Positions 22,331 to 34,133 of a stretch of 64,000 bases of DNA are shown in pieces (position 1 is the stretch's first letter; each line of letters begins with the position of its first letter). A model generated the notes under the pieces. It did not search any database, had not been told where the DNA came from, and worked only from the letters and a program-made list of their open reading frames with translations. The DNA comes from Bostrychus sinensis. Its lineage: Eukaryota; Chordata; Actinopteri; Gobiiformes; Eleotridae. The stretch covers positions 45,039,763 through 45,103,762 of the forward strand of contig CM036239.1 in the NCBI GenBank assembly GCA_020698575.1. Reading direction: 5' to 3'. The position numbers and the translations under genes are program-made.

Positions 22331-23290
22331 TCTTGGCTTTTGGCCTATACTGCTAGCCTCACTCCACCAGCAGTTTGCTTTCCAGCTTCAGCCTTCACTG
22401 CTTGCCTTTGCCAGCAGCCTGGTTCCCAGCTTTGGCCGACACTGCTAGCCTCCACCAGCAGCCTGGATTACAGCTTCAGCCTTCACTGCTAGCCTCCACC
22501 AGCAGCCTGGTTTCCAGCTTTGGCCGACACTGCTAGCCTCCACCAGCAGCCTGGATTACAGCTTCAGCCTTCACTGCTAGCCTTTGCCAGCAGCCTGGTT
22601 CCCAGCTTTGGCCGACACTGCTAGCCTCCACCAGCAGCCTGGATTACAACTTCAGCCTTCACTGCTAGCGTCCACCAGCAGCCTGGTTTCCAGCTTTGGC
22701 CTTCAGTGTTAGCCTCCACCAGCAGCTTGGTTTCCAGCTTTGGCCTACACTGCTAGCCTCCACCAGCAGCCTGGTTTCCAGCTTTGGCTTTCAGTGCTAG
22801 CCTCCACCAGCAGCCTGGTTTCCAGGTTCGGCCCTCACTGCTAGCCTACACCAGCAGCCTGGTTTCCAGCTTTGGCTTTCAGTGCTAGCCTCCACCAGCA
22901 GCCTGGTTTCCAGCTTTGGCCCTCAGTGCTAGCCTCCACCAGCAGCTTGGTTTCCAGGTTCGGCCCTCACTGGTAGCCTCCACCAGCAGCCTGGTTTCCA
23001 GCTTTGGCTTTCAGTGCTAGCCTCCACCAGCAGCCTGGTTTCCAGCTTTGGCCTTCATTGCTAGCCTCCACCAGCAGCTTGGTTTCCAGTTTTGGCCTTC
23101 AGTGCTAGCCTCCACCAGCAGCCTGGTTTCCAGCTTTGGCCTTCAGTGCTAGCCTCCACCAGCAGCCTGGTTTCCAGCTTTGGCCTACACTGCTAGCCTC
23201 CACCAGCAGCCTGGTTTCCAGGTTCGGCCCTCAGTGCTAGCCTCCACCAGCAGCCTGGTTTCCAGTTTTTGGCCTTCACTGCTAACGTTC
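22331..23290 (+). repeat. 44-bp minisatellite forming the leader of a LINE
   Basis: About twenty tandem units of roughly 44 bases follow the pattern GCTAGCCTCCACCAGCAGCC, then TGGTTTCCAGCTTTGGCCTT, then CACT or CAGT. Higher-order alternation occurs: units with GGATTACAGCTTCAGCC alternate with the main type near 22460-22660. The array ends about 125 bases before the LINE reading frame, in the same orientation. Confidence 0.9.
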
Positions 23291-23414
23291 CACCATCAAA
23301 ACTTCTATTTGGTTTCAGGTTTGGCTTTTACTGCTATCCTTCTCTAAGCTCAGTCTGGGCCTCAGCTGTACCCAACCTGCCTATTAGTTGGGAGAGAAAT
23401 CTGATTAATAGGGG

Positions 23415-26400
23415 TTGGGTTCCATTGGTTTCAAAATGAATACAGCATTTCTGACTTTCCTACTTTTTATACTTGTTACTGACCATGAGCATTGTTGTCA
23501 TTATACAAATACAAGTAATGTTTCAATCAGGCATGCCTATTCTTCGTCAACTGCATATACCCGGATTAACAGTATTTATGGAGATCTTCAACCTATTCTC
23601 ATTTCACATAAAACTTATGAACAACTGCATTCACAGGCCTTCAGATTCAAAATGAACCACCTTTTCCATCTGTTTATTTTAAGTAATGATTTTATTGTTG
23701 GTGAAAAATCTTTGACAGAACATAATTCATTGTCCAATAATGATATATCCCAAAGGCGAAATGTTGTAAAGCAAAGGTTCCTCATTCTATTGCTCTTGTT
23801 ATTATCTGGAAATGTGCAACCAAACCCTGGTCCAGAGGTCCAAACACCATCTGAACTTAAATCTATGTCTGGTCTTAAAATAATTCATCTTAATGTGCGC
23901 CGTTTGCTACCTAAAATGGACTTAGTTAAAATATGGGTCCGTTCAACAGCGGCTGACATTGTTGTTCTTTCTGAGACTTGGCTCAAGAAATCTGTACTTG
24001 ACAATGATATTTCCATTTGTGATTTTAATGTATATCGTTGTGATCGGGCATCTAAAGGCAGCGGAGTCGCAATTTATGTTAAGTCGTCTTTGCATGTTGA
24101 CGTAATTGATGCTACATCTCTCCCTAAACAATTAGATTTCTTAGCACTAAAGATGGAAATTGCAACATGTATTTTTATAAATGTGGTAGGGTGTTACAGA
24201 CCACCTCCTGCTCTTTCCACTGCACTACAGTCCTTAAAACAACTCTTGCTTGATCTTAATTACAATGAATTAATTCTTGTGGGAGACTTAAACTGGGACT
24301 GGTTCAGGCTGGTATCTGATAATTTTAAATCTGTTTGTGCTTTTCTCAGTCTCTCTCAGCTAATTGTCTCCCCAACTCGTCCCAATTCAAAATGTTTTGA
24401 TAAGTCTACACTAATTGACCTAATTTTAACCAATGCTCCTCATAAATACAGTGCAACTGGGGTTTTTTGCAATGATCTGAGTGATCACTGTGTCGTGGCA
24501 ACTGTTAGAAGTACCAAAAATATCAAAAGAAAACCCTGTATCATTGTAAAAAGGGATTTCAAACATTTTAATGAGCAAGGTTTTCTTCTTGACTTGAGTA
24601 ATTGCATTTGGAGCAGAGTTGGATTAATTCCAGATGTTGAATTAGCTTGGTCATATTTTTATGAGAATTTTAACAATATTGTAAACAAACATGCACCATA
24701 TCGAAAATTCAGAATAAAAGGTAGGGATAATCCTTGGTTTTCTTCAGAACTTTCAAATTTTATTGATCAACGTAATAAAGCTTGGGCAAAAGCAAGAGCC
24801 ACAGGTCTTAGTGATGACTGACTCACTTTTAGGAGACAAAGAAACAAATGTTCCTCTTTAACTAAAAAAGCTAAGGCAGAGTATTATTTATCAATTACTA
24901 CAGACAGCCTCAATGATCCAAAACGTTTTTGGAAAACTATCAAATCACTTTCTGTGAGTGATAAAACTCACTCTTTGCCTAGTCACATCGTTAATAAATC
25001 ATCTTTAGTTCGAGATAAACATGAAATGTTAAATTGTTTTAATGAACATTTTATATCTCCCAGTGCATTAGAAAATCCACAAGTTGGAATTTCAAAAAGC
25101 CAAGTTTTTTCAGCATCTGGGCACTCCATCTATAGTTTTCAGCCCTTTACTGTGGAGGAAGTACATAAAGAGCTCAAACACCTTAACACTAAAAAGGCTC
25201 ATGGCCCAGATCTTATAGATCCTTATTTTTTAAAAATAGCAGCTGACTTTATATCAGAGCCCCTCACACAAATTTTTAATCTCACTTTGTCCACCCTGGA
25301 AATTCCTAAAATCTGGAAATCTGCTTTTGTTTTCCCACTGTTCAAAGGGGGTGACCCAAGTGTGCTGAATAACTATAGACCAATTTCAAAATTGCCAATT
25401 CTATCCAAGATTTTAGAAGGTCTGATCAATAGACAATTGAAAGATTTTTTAGAAGCACACACAATTTTATCAATGTTTCAATCAGGATACAGAAAAAAAC
25501 ACAGTACAATAACAGCAGCATTAAAAGTTGTTAATGATATTTGTTCTGCCCTTGACAGGAAGCAACAGTGTGCTTCTATTTTCATTGATTTGTCTAAAGC
25601 TTTTGATTCAGTTGACCACTTAATTTTGAAACAAAGACTTTTAAGCATTGGACTCTCGGAGTAAGCTGTTGGTTGGGTCTCCAACTATCTTTCTGACAGA
25701 ACTCAAAGTGTTAAATGTGAAAATCTCTGCTCAGATGTTCTTCCAGTTACTAGAGGCGTGCCACAGGGCTCTATTCTTGGCCCACTCCTTTTTACTATTT
25801 ATATAAATGATGTGGGACATGATGTAAGAAATGCAAATTGTCATTTTTATGCTGATGATATGATTATTCTTTCGCATCCACACTTGTTGAAGCTGTCAAC
25901 CATTTACAAAGTGCTTTTAATGTTGTCTGTTATACCTTTTCTGAATTGAAACTTTCTCTCAATGTAAACAAAACTACGTTGATGCTATTCTCGAAAAGTA
26001 AGAATAAGCTGCTAAAGCTTCCCCCAATAGTCACCCCTGATGGATCAGTCATTGAGATTGTTAACACTTTCAAATATTTGGGTATTTTAATTGATGACTC
26101 ATTGACTTTTAAGCCTCATGTTGACTCTCTTGTAAAAAAGTTACGCCTTAAATTGGGTTTTTATTTTAGAAATAAGTTGTTTTTCTTTTTATGCAAGGAA
26201 GAAACTTGTTGCTGCTACATTCTTAACAGTGCTGGACTATGGAGACCTTTTATATCTGCATGCCCCAGACCAGGCCCTGCGTATGCTGATTTCAGTTTTT
26301 CATGCCTGCTTACGCTTTATAACAAACTGTGGACCTCGAACTTATCACTGCGACCTGTACTCTCGGGTTGGATGGCCTGCTCTGGTGACCCGTCGGTTGA

Positions 26401-26480
26401 CACACTGGTACAGATTTATATACAAAGGACTTCTTGGTCTGCTCCCTCCGTACCTGACTGTGTATCTTTAGCAGAAGGCT
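23415..26480 (+). pseudogene. CR1/L2-like LINE ORF2 (endonuclease and RT), broken
   Basis: The first frame (23415-24821) has a hydrophobic start, a run RFLILLLLLL followed by SGNVQPNPGP (residues 131-140; a 2A-like word lacking the usual acidic residues), then an APE endonuclease: LKIIHLNVRRLLPKMD, DIVVLSETWL, GSGVAIYVKSSL, LILVGDLNWDW, STLIDLILTN, LSDHCVV. A TGA at 24819 ends it. The next frame (24954-25664) carries the first RT motifs (KKAHGPDLIDPYFLK; NYRPISKLPILSKILE; FIDLSKAFDSVDH) to a TAA near 25662. The frame from 25758 has GVPQGSILGPLLF and FYADDMIIL, and the frame at 25946 has TFKYLGILIDDSL. At least two stops and a frame change make it non-functional. Poly(A)-like 3' end at about 26828-26839. 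Confidence 0.8.
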
Positions 26481-26839
26481 GATGGACCTTACGCATTACG
26501 TTCTCAGGACTTCCACACTCTGACTGTCCCCGGTGTCAGGACAGAGAGCGGAAAAATGTCTTTTCAGTATCGTGCTCCTACAGACTGGAACAATTTACAG
26601 AGGACCTTAAAACTACAAAATCTTGTCCCTTTGGATCATTTTGAGTCTATTTTGAAAGACCTGGAGATGCAATCACTAACCTGCCACTGCTTTTAAATGT
26701 GTCTTTTTATCTCATTATTTTTAACTCTTATTTCTCTTTTATTGTATTTTGTATGCACTGTGGGTTGTGTTGTTGTTGTTGTATCTTTAAATCTCAATGT
26801 GACTTTCCTGGTTAAAGAATGATTAAATAAAAAAAAAAA

Positions 26840-27090
26840 TCGCTGTATATTGTGTAAACTTGTAAACGGCAATTTTAAAAAAGTCTGGGTGAATTTCTTA
26901 TGGGAGAAGCGCGGCACCGGAACTGAAGATAAATCCCATCGTCTCAAAACAGAAGTTTTCTGACGTCACGTGAAATGGGTCTATGCAGAAGTAGTTAGCG
27001 CATAACCCCTGTTTTCTGGCCAATCAGAGCGCGTGTAGCTCTGACCAATCACAGAGCTCGTCACATCACTTTCCTTCTTCTTTTATTTAA
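26840..27090. repeat. Right ends of elements B and L
   Basis: About 26860-26983 mirrors the left end of B (TGACGTCACGTGAAATGGGT), and 26984-27086 mirrors the left arm of L. TTAA at 27087-27090 then starts the duplicated unit. Confidence 0.75.
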
Positions 27091-28204
27091 CACCTTTTTA
27101 CAAGACAAATGGAAGAAGTGGGGAAGGACCCATGTGACTTTGGTGTAACAATGGTAGAGTACACAGCGTTTGCAGCTTTGTTAAGAAGATGTAGTTCAAT
27201 TACAAAGTGTTTTTTAAGATTAACAGAACAATTTGAAAATGCTAAAAATGCAGAATTTTGTGGAGAAATAAAGTGCAATGGGTGCCTCATAATTGCCTTA
27301 TAGTTAAATCAATGTAGGTGCATTAAAGCCTGAAACCAAATATATGTACTTCCATGAAAAAAATAGTAATCTACTGAACCATAGTTACTTAAATTTCTGA
27401 ATGTTATGACCATGAAAAGTCAAAATGCAAAGTGCTCTTTCACTGCTGAATGCCATATTGAATGACATACAGTATAATTAAAGCTTTTCAATACATTGGA
27501 TTGGACTAAATAGAAACTGGGGTGTAAATGAGTTGATTTCTTCTGCAATAATTAAAAATGGCAAATGAAAATCAGCATAGGTGAGCAGCACAACATGCGA
27601 ATTTAGGGCCTGCTTACACAACATTGCTGCCCAGGAAAACACAACAGTCATGCTGCCATGCTGCTCGCTTGTTTTAGACACAAACTAAAAGCTAAAAAAA
27701 AAAAATATCTGGCTGCTTTTAAAATTAAAATATATACATAAAATAAAAATGTAACAGTATAAAAGACCTAACAACAAAGAAAAAATAAAATATACTGTAT
27801 AGTTTAGTTTTCATGATTAGTGAAGTGGGTCTGGAGCTTCTTTCATTTAAGCTACACCAAGATTTTCCAACAGCACAAGCGTATCCATGTTATTTGTGAT
27901 GATTTCATTTAAACTATACATTTAGATCTAGATTTGTTGCCATTATTTAATGTGCATTTTTGTTTATTACTTTCTTTTCGTTTATGTATCCAATGTCCTT
28001 GCTTCATTCACCTGCTCATTACCTGTTTGTTCTGTTTTCAAACACCATTATACATCAGATAAACAGGATTTGAATGCAGGTATTGCATTTGGTCACCATA
28101 CTTCATACAATATTATACTAAATCACTCCTCCCATTGAAATGTTGTACAAACGTGTACAATTTATTGAACAGTGTTATTTAAGATTTGAAGAATGAGAAA
28201 TATT
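27091..28204. other. Region downstream of unknown gene, copy 1
   Basis: AT-rich sequence repeated at 48373-50322. I recognise no gene. A short frame at 27478-27681 (minus) is also open in unit 2 with substitutions, but has no known motif. Confidence 0.5.
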
Positions 28205-30224
28205 TCACTCCTCATGCGTGTCCTCTACAGACAGGAAGTAGCTGTAGATGTTTCTGATCCATCTGCTAAAGCGGCAGAAGATGCAGCCCTCAGTGGAGCT
28301 GGGGGAAGGCAGCGATGAGGTCTGAACACCAACATCAGTGGTGGACCTAGAGGCAGCTGCAGGGAGCTCTGTAGAGGTCTGTGTCTCCGTAGCAGAATCA
28401 GGACAGTCTGTGTCAGACTGGACAGTGGTCAACTCCTGTGGCAGGACAGCGTCTGCAGGCAGGACAGCGTCTGCAGGCAGGACAGCGTCTGCAGGCGGGA
28501 CAGTAGTCGACTTCTCCGGGAGGGCAGTCTCTGTGAGCAGGACAGTGGTCACATTCTCAGCTGGTTTCTCAGCGAGTTCCTCAGCATCAGTCTCCTCTGT
28601 CAGTTCCTGGGTTAGAGGCAGAGGAGAAGCAGACTCTAGGACTGCGCTTGTCTCGGGATTTTTGTCAGGCTCTGTTTGTGGCTGGAACAGTTTGCAGATT
28701 TCTTCTGCGGCGGCGCTGGTGATGGCTCTAAGAAGATCCAGGGAGAAGGAGCTCAGTCTCCTCTCCAGTCTGTCTCCAGGAAACATCTGAATAATTGTGT
28801 CCATAATTCTCTGGACCACTTCGTCCCGTACAGAGCGGGTGAAATGGACCTGCTGGAGCATGGAGGAAAGGGTTTTGGAAACCCGGTCTAGGACGGCCTG
28901 GGTTAGACCAATGGCTGGAGCGCTCAGCTCTTTGGATGGCATGCTCAGACTGGAGGCGTTAGGTGGGGGCAGCCACAGGCCATGGATGACCCTGGGCACC
29001 ACCTCCATCACCACCTCCCTAGGCTGAAGCAAGCGAGGAGTGTCCTGGTTCAGCTGGGACAGGGTCCTGGCATAAGAATGAGCCAGGCTCACGAGTTTAG
29101 GATGTCTGTGATACAGAAGCAAAGTTAGTTTTACATGTTCATAAAAAAAAACAAGATATTAAACTGTGTCTGTCATGTGACTTACTGGAAGCTCGGAGGG
29201 ATGTTGTTTGGCGATGCGAGGAACCTTCTGGCCTCAAACACAATGTCTCTCATTTTGAGAGAATTGATTACGTCCCAGGTCTGAGACAAAAAAAGAAAAC
29301 AAAAAGAAAAAAAGAAAAACATGATCAGTGCATTCACAGAATGTAACGGTCATGGGCCTAGTTTAAAGTGCTCAGGTGAATAACCTCTTACCAAATTCAG
29401 GAGCGGTTTAGCCACGTCCTCATCCCTGTCCTCAATTTCAAACTCCCAGAGTCTAAAATCACACACAAATATATGCATTAGTCTTGTGTTTCTTCAACAT
29501 TAAACAGTGTTAAACAGTGTGTAACTTACTGCACTCGGAGGGACTTCTTGCCCTGCTCCAGCAGCAGATTGGTCATCGCTTCAGCAGTGACCTTCGGAGA
29601 CAGGAGGTGCTCCTGCTGCAGCCTGAAGAACTCAAGCACGATCGCGATCTAAGGAACACAAGAAAAACAAAACACATACAGTATGACATTTATATTTTCA
29701 TAATTAATATGAGTGCAGTAATATAAAACAATGTATCCTTACGTTGGTCTTATAGGACTGCAGGTGCCAACAAGTCTCCAAGGCGCGCTCATAAACCGGG
29801 GTGTTAAACAACACCTGAGGAAAACAACATAGTAGAAAATTAAAACATGTAAATATACCTGCTGCATTAACCTTTCTACTTATTAAACAATGTATTAAAG
29901 TAATATATATTCATTTAATAGATAAGTACAGTACTTGCTGTTACTTCTTATTCACTATATTTTACTATGCCTAACTTAGACTGGACATTTTGATTTGATT
30001 TCCTACTACATACAAAGCAGTTCAGTAGTTTTTTCACTAAAATTAAAAAAAACTGATGGTAACCACAAATGTAACCTTCCTCCTAAATCCTTTATTATTA
30101 AAAAAAAAAACTGTTATTTGAGTACAAATGTACCCTTCACAAAAAGCTCAGTCAGTATCTACAGAAATGTGTGGCGTACCCTGATCGGTAGGTAGAGTCC
30201 TCTCGTTTCTTTGAGAGCATCCAT
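28205..30224 (-). CDS. Unrecognised six-exon gene, copy 1
   Basis: I do not recognise this gene. Six minus-strand exons join in phase with GT/AG borders: 30224-30180 (start ATG; MDALKETRGLYLPIR), 29814-29743, 29648-29530, 29452-29392, 29280-29186 and 29105-28205 (stop TGA), giving 430 residues. The N-terminal half looks helical and soluble (LEFFRLQQEHLLSPKVTAEA; LWEFEIEDRDEDVAKPLLNL). The last exon has RDEVVQRIMDTIIQMFPGD, then an acidic Glu/Thr/Pro-rich stretch, three LPADAV units coded by an 18-bp repeat, and a C-terminus CIFCRFSRWIRNIYSYFLS rich in Cys and aromatic residues. No signal peptide or clear membrane span is seen. Open frames across five introns in both copies point to selection or very recent copying. 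An upstream exon cannot be excluded. It resembles a host gene carried in a transposon-rich block more than a transposon gene. Confidence 0.7.
28437..28502 (-). repeat. 18-bp coding repeat (three units)
   Basis: On the plus strand the unit is GGCAGGACAGCGTCTGCA. It encodes LPADAV in the gene on the minus strand. Copy 2 has six units at about 50555-50672. Confidence 0.85.
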
Positions 30225-32251
30225 GATACTCGCTACTGGAAGTATGTGAAAAAACACAAAGTCCAAAGCAGCAATAAAAGGCAGTGAAAACACAAGTTTA
30301 ACGACCGACTGAAAAACAAACCAACACAGCTGAGTTCAACTCACAAAATGAACATGAAGTCTCCTAAAGTTTGTCTTTAAAAGGTGAAAAATGAATTCTA
30401 GAATTCACCTTCCACCTTTCTGACACACTCATCAGGGTTACTGTTGCTATGCAAGCATGAATGAAAGAATGGTACCAGACATTTATACATTTTCAATGGA
30501 GGAATTAGCGTTAGCCAATTATGATTAAACCATCAATCGACCACATGTATCAGAGCCTGCTTAGAAGATCTAATGTAGCAATTAGCATCTATAATTAGCA
30601 TATAAGCAAAAGGCTATGCAGTTCTTAATGTTATGCTGTAGTAGTTACCCTACAGAAATTTGGCAGACCACTATAGATTGTCAGTGTTCACTCAGATTTA
30701 ATCCATCGATTACTACTAACCCTACTTTAATAAGTTTACTGTAGCAACTATAGCTCTGGGATGTGGGTCTTATTAGATCATAGTAACATTCTGACATTAC
30801 TCACAGTCGATTGATTGTCAGTTGCCAAGACTCTTGAATATTCATTATTTGCAGTGTTTGCTGGCTAATGCTAATTTCTTCATTGAAAATGTATTATTAA
30901 TAAATTGATAGAGTCTCTTACCACAATGAGAAATCCTACAGCAGTGCCAATAATAAATTACCAGAACAGGGTTGCAACAAATGTTTTTTTTCCTCCTAGC
31001 AAAGTGGCCATCTACTGAAGAGACGACACTTTGGCTGATTTCTGAAAAAACAAAACAAAAAAACAAAACAAATAAAAAAACAAAACAAACAAGAATCCTA
31101 CACTTTGGCCAGTAACTCCCGCGATAATTAAAAAGGCTCTACACCAGACTGATGTAAACCTTGAGAAAGTTGTTTATTTGATTTATGCAAAACAGTGACG
31201 ATAGACATTACACAGTGAGCTGCAGTAGCAGTAGAGTGGACAGTGTGTCAGGTGGGACAGTACAGAGGCCTGGTTCATCCATTCTCACACTTCAGACGGG
31301 ATACTGCTGTCCATCGTGTACTGGCTTTGATCTATTTCTACACCAACACTAAAGATTCTACTGACCAGTGCTATGGTTCTTGATAATACACTTGCACAGG
31401 TAGAAAGTAACTGGATACTTTTACCCAAGTATTTTTCTCTGACTGACTAAACATGAGGTTGCATACAATTTTTTTAGGAAACAATACTCCTCTTTGGGGG
31501 GCATGGTGGCAGAGCTGTTACCTCCCAGCAAAGAGGTTGTGGGTTCGATCCTCAGATTGACTGACAAACAGTCTCTCTGGGAAGAGTCTGCATGTCCTCC
31601 GAGCATTACTGTGGGTCCTCTGTGGGTATTCCAGTAAAACAAAATATGGTTTGGGGCTCTCAATCTTTTGGTACACTAATCTTACAGTATACTTTTTACT
31701 TTATTTTTGAATGCTTTCATTTTTGATTTGCAAACATTACCAACTCAAAAGAGGGGTAAACAGGTAAAATGACCCCAGTTTTAGATTAACTAAAATAACA
31801 TAGCAAGATGAAAAAATACTTACTTAAAAATACAGTACTTTTACAGATTAGAGTACTTCTTCTACCTGTTCCACATTGCGTCCATAATAAAATCCATGCC
31901 TTTGTCTGCGTCTGTTTCAGTTGTCTATGCAAATCCAAGGCCTGTTAGTTAAATGAATGTGGGACATACAGTACATATGAGAAGATCACACAAGCTGTTG
32001 ACAGGACAAGATACATGAGATCAAAATTATGGAAAATAGATGCCATGTAGATTTATTTTCACTGGCACAACATAAGTTGTGCTGTCATACTGACGAAAGG
32101 ATTATATATGATGCAAACAAGACGTTTGCAAGTTTGATAATAAAAAAATTGTATTACGGTCATCCAATGTTTTGCTTAAATCAAGGCTAACTGTCAAAAA
32201 ATATGCAATGACTTTAATTTTTTATAATTTGTAATCAAGTGTTTTAAGTTA
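30225..32251. other. Region upstream of unknown gene, copy 1
   Basis: Repeated almost unchanged at 52393-54428. Holds a CAAAA-rich stretch (about 31046-31091) and the SINE-like segment listed separately. A promoter for the minus-strand gene would lie just above 30224, but no TATA box is convincing. Confidence 0.45.
31494..31650 (+). mobile_element. Degenerate tRNA-like SINE
   Basis: GGGGCATGGTGGCAGAGCTG and GGTTGTGGGTTCGATCCTCA resemble tRNA A- and B-box regions, followed by GTCTGCATGTCCTCCGAGC, as in a widespread fish repeat. The same copy occurs at about 53671-53810 in unit 2. It cannot fold as a complete tRNA. Confidence 0.5.
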
Positions 32252-33311
32252 GTGTTGCCCCTCCCGCGCCCGGCGGGTGCCCGAGAGGGGTGGGAATATT
32301 CAACCCTGAGAAATAAAGCAAAGAGGCAGATAAGTTTAACATGTGCACCGCTCGGCTGCAGGGTTTATTCTGCTTAACATATTAAACATACCTGTTTAAT
32401 CAATTGTATTACAATATTATCTTTGAAATATCTAACTCACATTTTGATCTAACTAGTAAATATGTGTCATGTAATCACCTTATAGGAAAATAAATGTCTC
32501 AACTCTTTATTCATGTGGAACTATACCCCAAATGTACATATTTCCTATAAACCAAAACAACTGTATTCATCCGGCACATCATTGTGAACACACTGAAGCA
32601 ACACACGTTTATCACAGATCCAAAATGGCGGCTCGAATACGGGTTGCCAGCTCACTAAACTTGAGCCATGAACACCAACCCATACTGGCTCAACATATGC
32701 CTCTAAAGCTTGCCAGTCTCAACACATGCAAACAATATACACACTTCTGTCATTAAACACACCCTTGTTTACTGACCCTTCTAGTGTATTATTCTATTTA
32801 CTTTATAATGCGCACAGGCTCTAGTTACTTTGGCGCAAGGATATAGCTCCCGCTAGCTTAGCATTAGCTTCTTAAACCACATGCATTTAAGACAGAAATC
32901 ATATAAAATGCATTCTACAGTGTTCCCAATAACCACAACATAGTACCACGACTCTAGAGATCTACTAGTGTTGTCTCAGTACCATCCGAAGGATATTTAC
33001 CAACCTGAGCAATAAAGCAAAGAGCCAGATAAGTTTAACATGTGCTCCGCTCTGCTGCAGGGTTTATTCCGCAGCTCTGCCTCTTGGTGGCCCTAATCCC
33101 CTCAACTGATGCGCCATCTTGTGACACTCCCCAGTACTACGACTACAGCATTACACGTAAAATAGGCACTTGGCTTGCTTCAGACACAATACAGTTTTTT
33201 CTTAAAAAATAGTGGGGTGTCTGTTTTAATTTTTTTTATAACTAAATTTAACTTGTTTTAGCCATAATGACTTATTTAAATCATGTCTCTTTTTGTGAGC
33301 CTTACACTCGC
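32252..33311. mobile_element. Insertion of about 1.06 kb specific to unit 1
   Basis: Unit 2 runs directly from TTTTAAGTTAG into CATTGTAACGTACTTGG (54416-54440). In unit 1 about 1,060 bases intervene. They include two related copies of a segment of about 65 bases (32304-32370 and 33006-33070), sharing ATAAGTTTAACATGTGC and CTGCAGGGTTTATTC. On the minus strand AATAAACCCTGCAG suggests a poly(A) signal, so LTR-type origin is possible. No coding sequence. Confidence 0.55.
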
Positions 33312-34133
33312 ATTGTAACGTACTTGGAGAGCACCCATTACTTAATACTTCAGTGTGTGGCATTTTGCACACATTCCATCCAAAGTCATAACACAAAACA
33401 TATATACATATATACTAGCTAGAACAACTTTGACATCCCTTCACCTGTTTCTTTATGGCAGTATCATAAAGTATTTAAGTATTTATTGAAAATGTTTCTT
33501 TTAGTTACATAATGTTTGTGTGTCACATTTCAGAAGTAAAACATGCGATGCCGTTTTATAGGTGACCAAGATTAGTTATTAGTATTTAATTCTTAATTAC
33601 ATATTTGTTCATGCTTTTATTAGCTTTAGTAGAATCATCAGTAATAGTAATAGCAATAGTAGTAGAAGTAAGTAACTAAGCTAACACGCAGTACTGCTGT
33701 TGAGTACTGCTTCTATGACTAATATTTTGTAGTAACCGTACTTTTACTAAAGGGCATATTTTAAGTACATCTTTGTCCCATACTGTACATTGTCCAAACC
33801 AGTGGTTCTCAAACTGTGGTATGCTTCTTCTAGTGATACTCAGGAGTCTTTTGCAGTTCAAGTCATGATATTGTTTAATTTAGAGCTATAGTTTTGCTTA
33901 GTCCTGATTTATTTCAGAATCCGTTCAGGTTTAGTCCTTGTTAAGTCCTGATTTAGTCCTAGATTCATCCTGGTATAGTTTAATCCTGGTTTAGTCCCTG
34001 TTTTCTCTATATTTATTAATACATTTTTCTGTTGACCTGCATTTTATTCCTTGTTTTAGGTTAGTCCAGATAGGCTCATTTAGTTTGTTAAAGATGGTTG
34101 GAAAGCTAAACATTTTGGTACTTGGTGTACAAG

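Larger units (their letters stand above)
21422..26983. mobile_element. Inverted-end element B (possibly ISL2EU-like), hosting a LINE
   Basis: Left TAGACCCTTTTCACGATGAC and right end complement TAGACCCATTTCACGTGACG are inverted copies that stay alignable for about 110-130 bases, with TA at each outer edge. A frame just inside the left end (about 21507-21619) reads RSLKNWPNIRLHDVQKLE before a GTAAGT donor, like the first exon of proteins carried by ISL2EU elements in fish; that assignment is weak. The middle is filled by a CR1/L2-like LINE. Confidence 0.55.
20568..27090. mobile_element. Foldback element L between TTAA sites
   Basis: Two 103-bp arms (20572-20674 and 26984-27086) are inverted copies with few mismatches. 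Each contains GAGCTCTGTGATTGGTCAGA, or its complement, and GCGCTAACTACTTCTGCA. TTAA lies outside both arms (20568-20571, 27087-27090), as for elements that target TTAA. The arms would meet at a palindromic centre TGCA-TA-TGCA, now filled by element B. Element C sits at the inner end of the left arm. Confidence 0.75.

Noticed and set aside
22331..23290. CRISPR-like array
   Set aside because: Units are contiguous 44-bp tandem copies without unique spacers, in a eukaryotic sequence, next to a LINE.
28338..28790. A plus-strand 150-codon frame, also open at 50456-50962
   Set aside because: It is antisense to the last exon of the six-exon gene and repeats its 18-bp units. The spliced minus-strand model explains the sequence better.
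31494..31650. A tRNA gene
   Set aside because: Only B-box-like words are present, and the acceptor and anticodon stems cannot be formed; it fits a SINE remnant.
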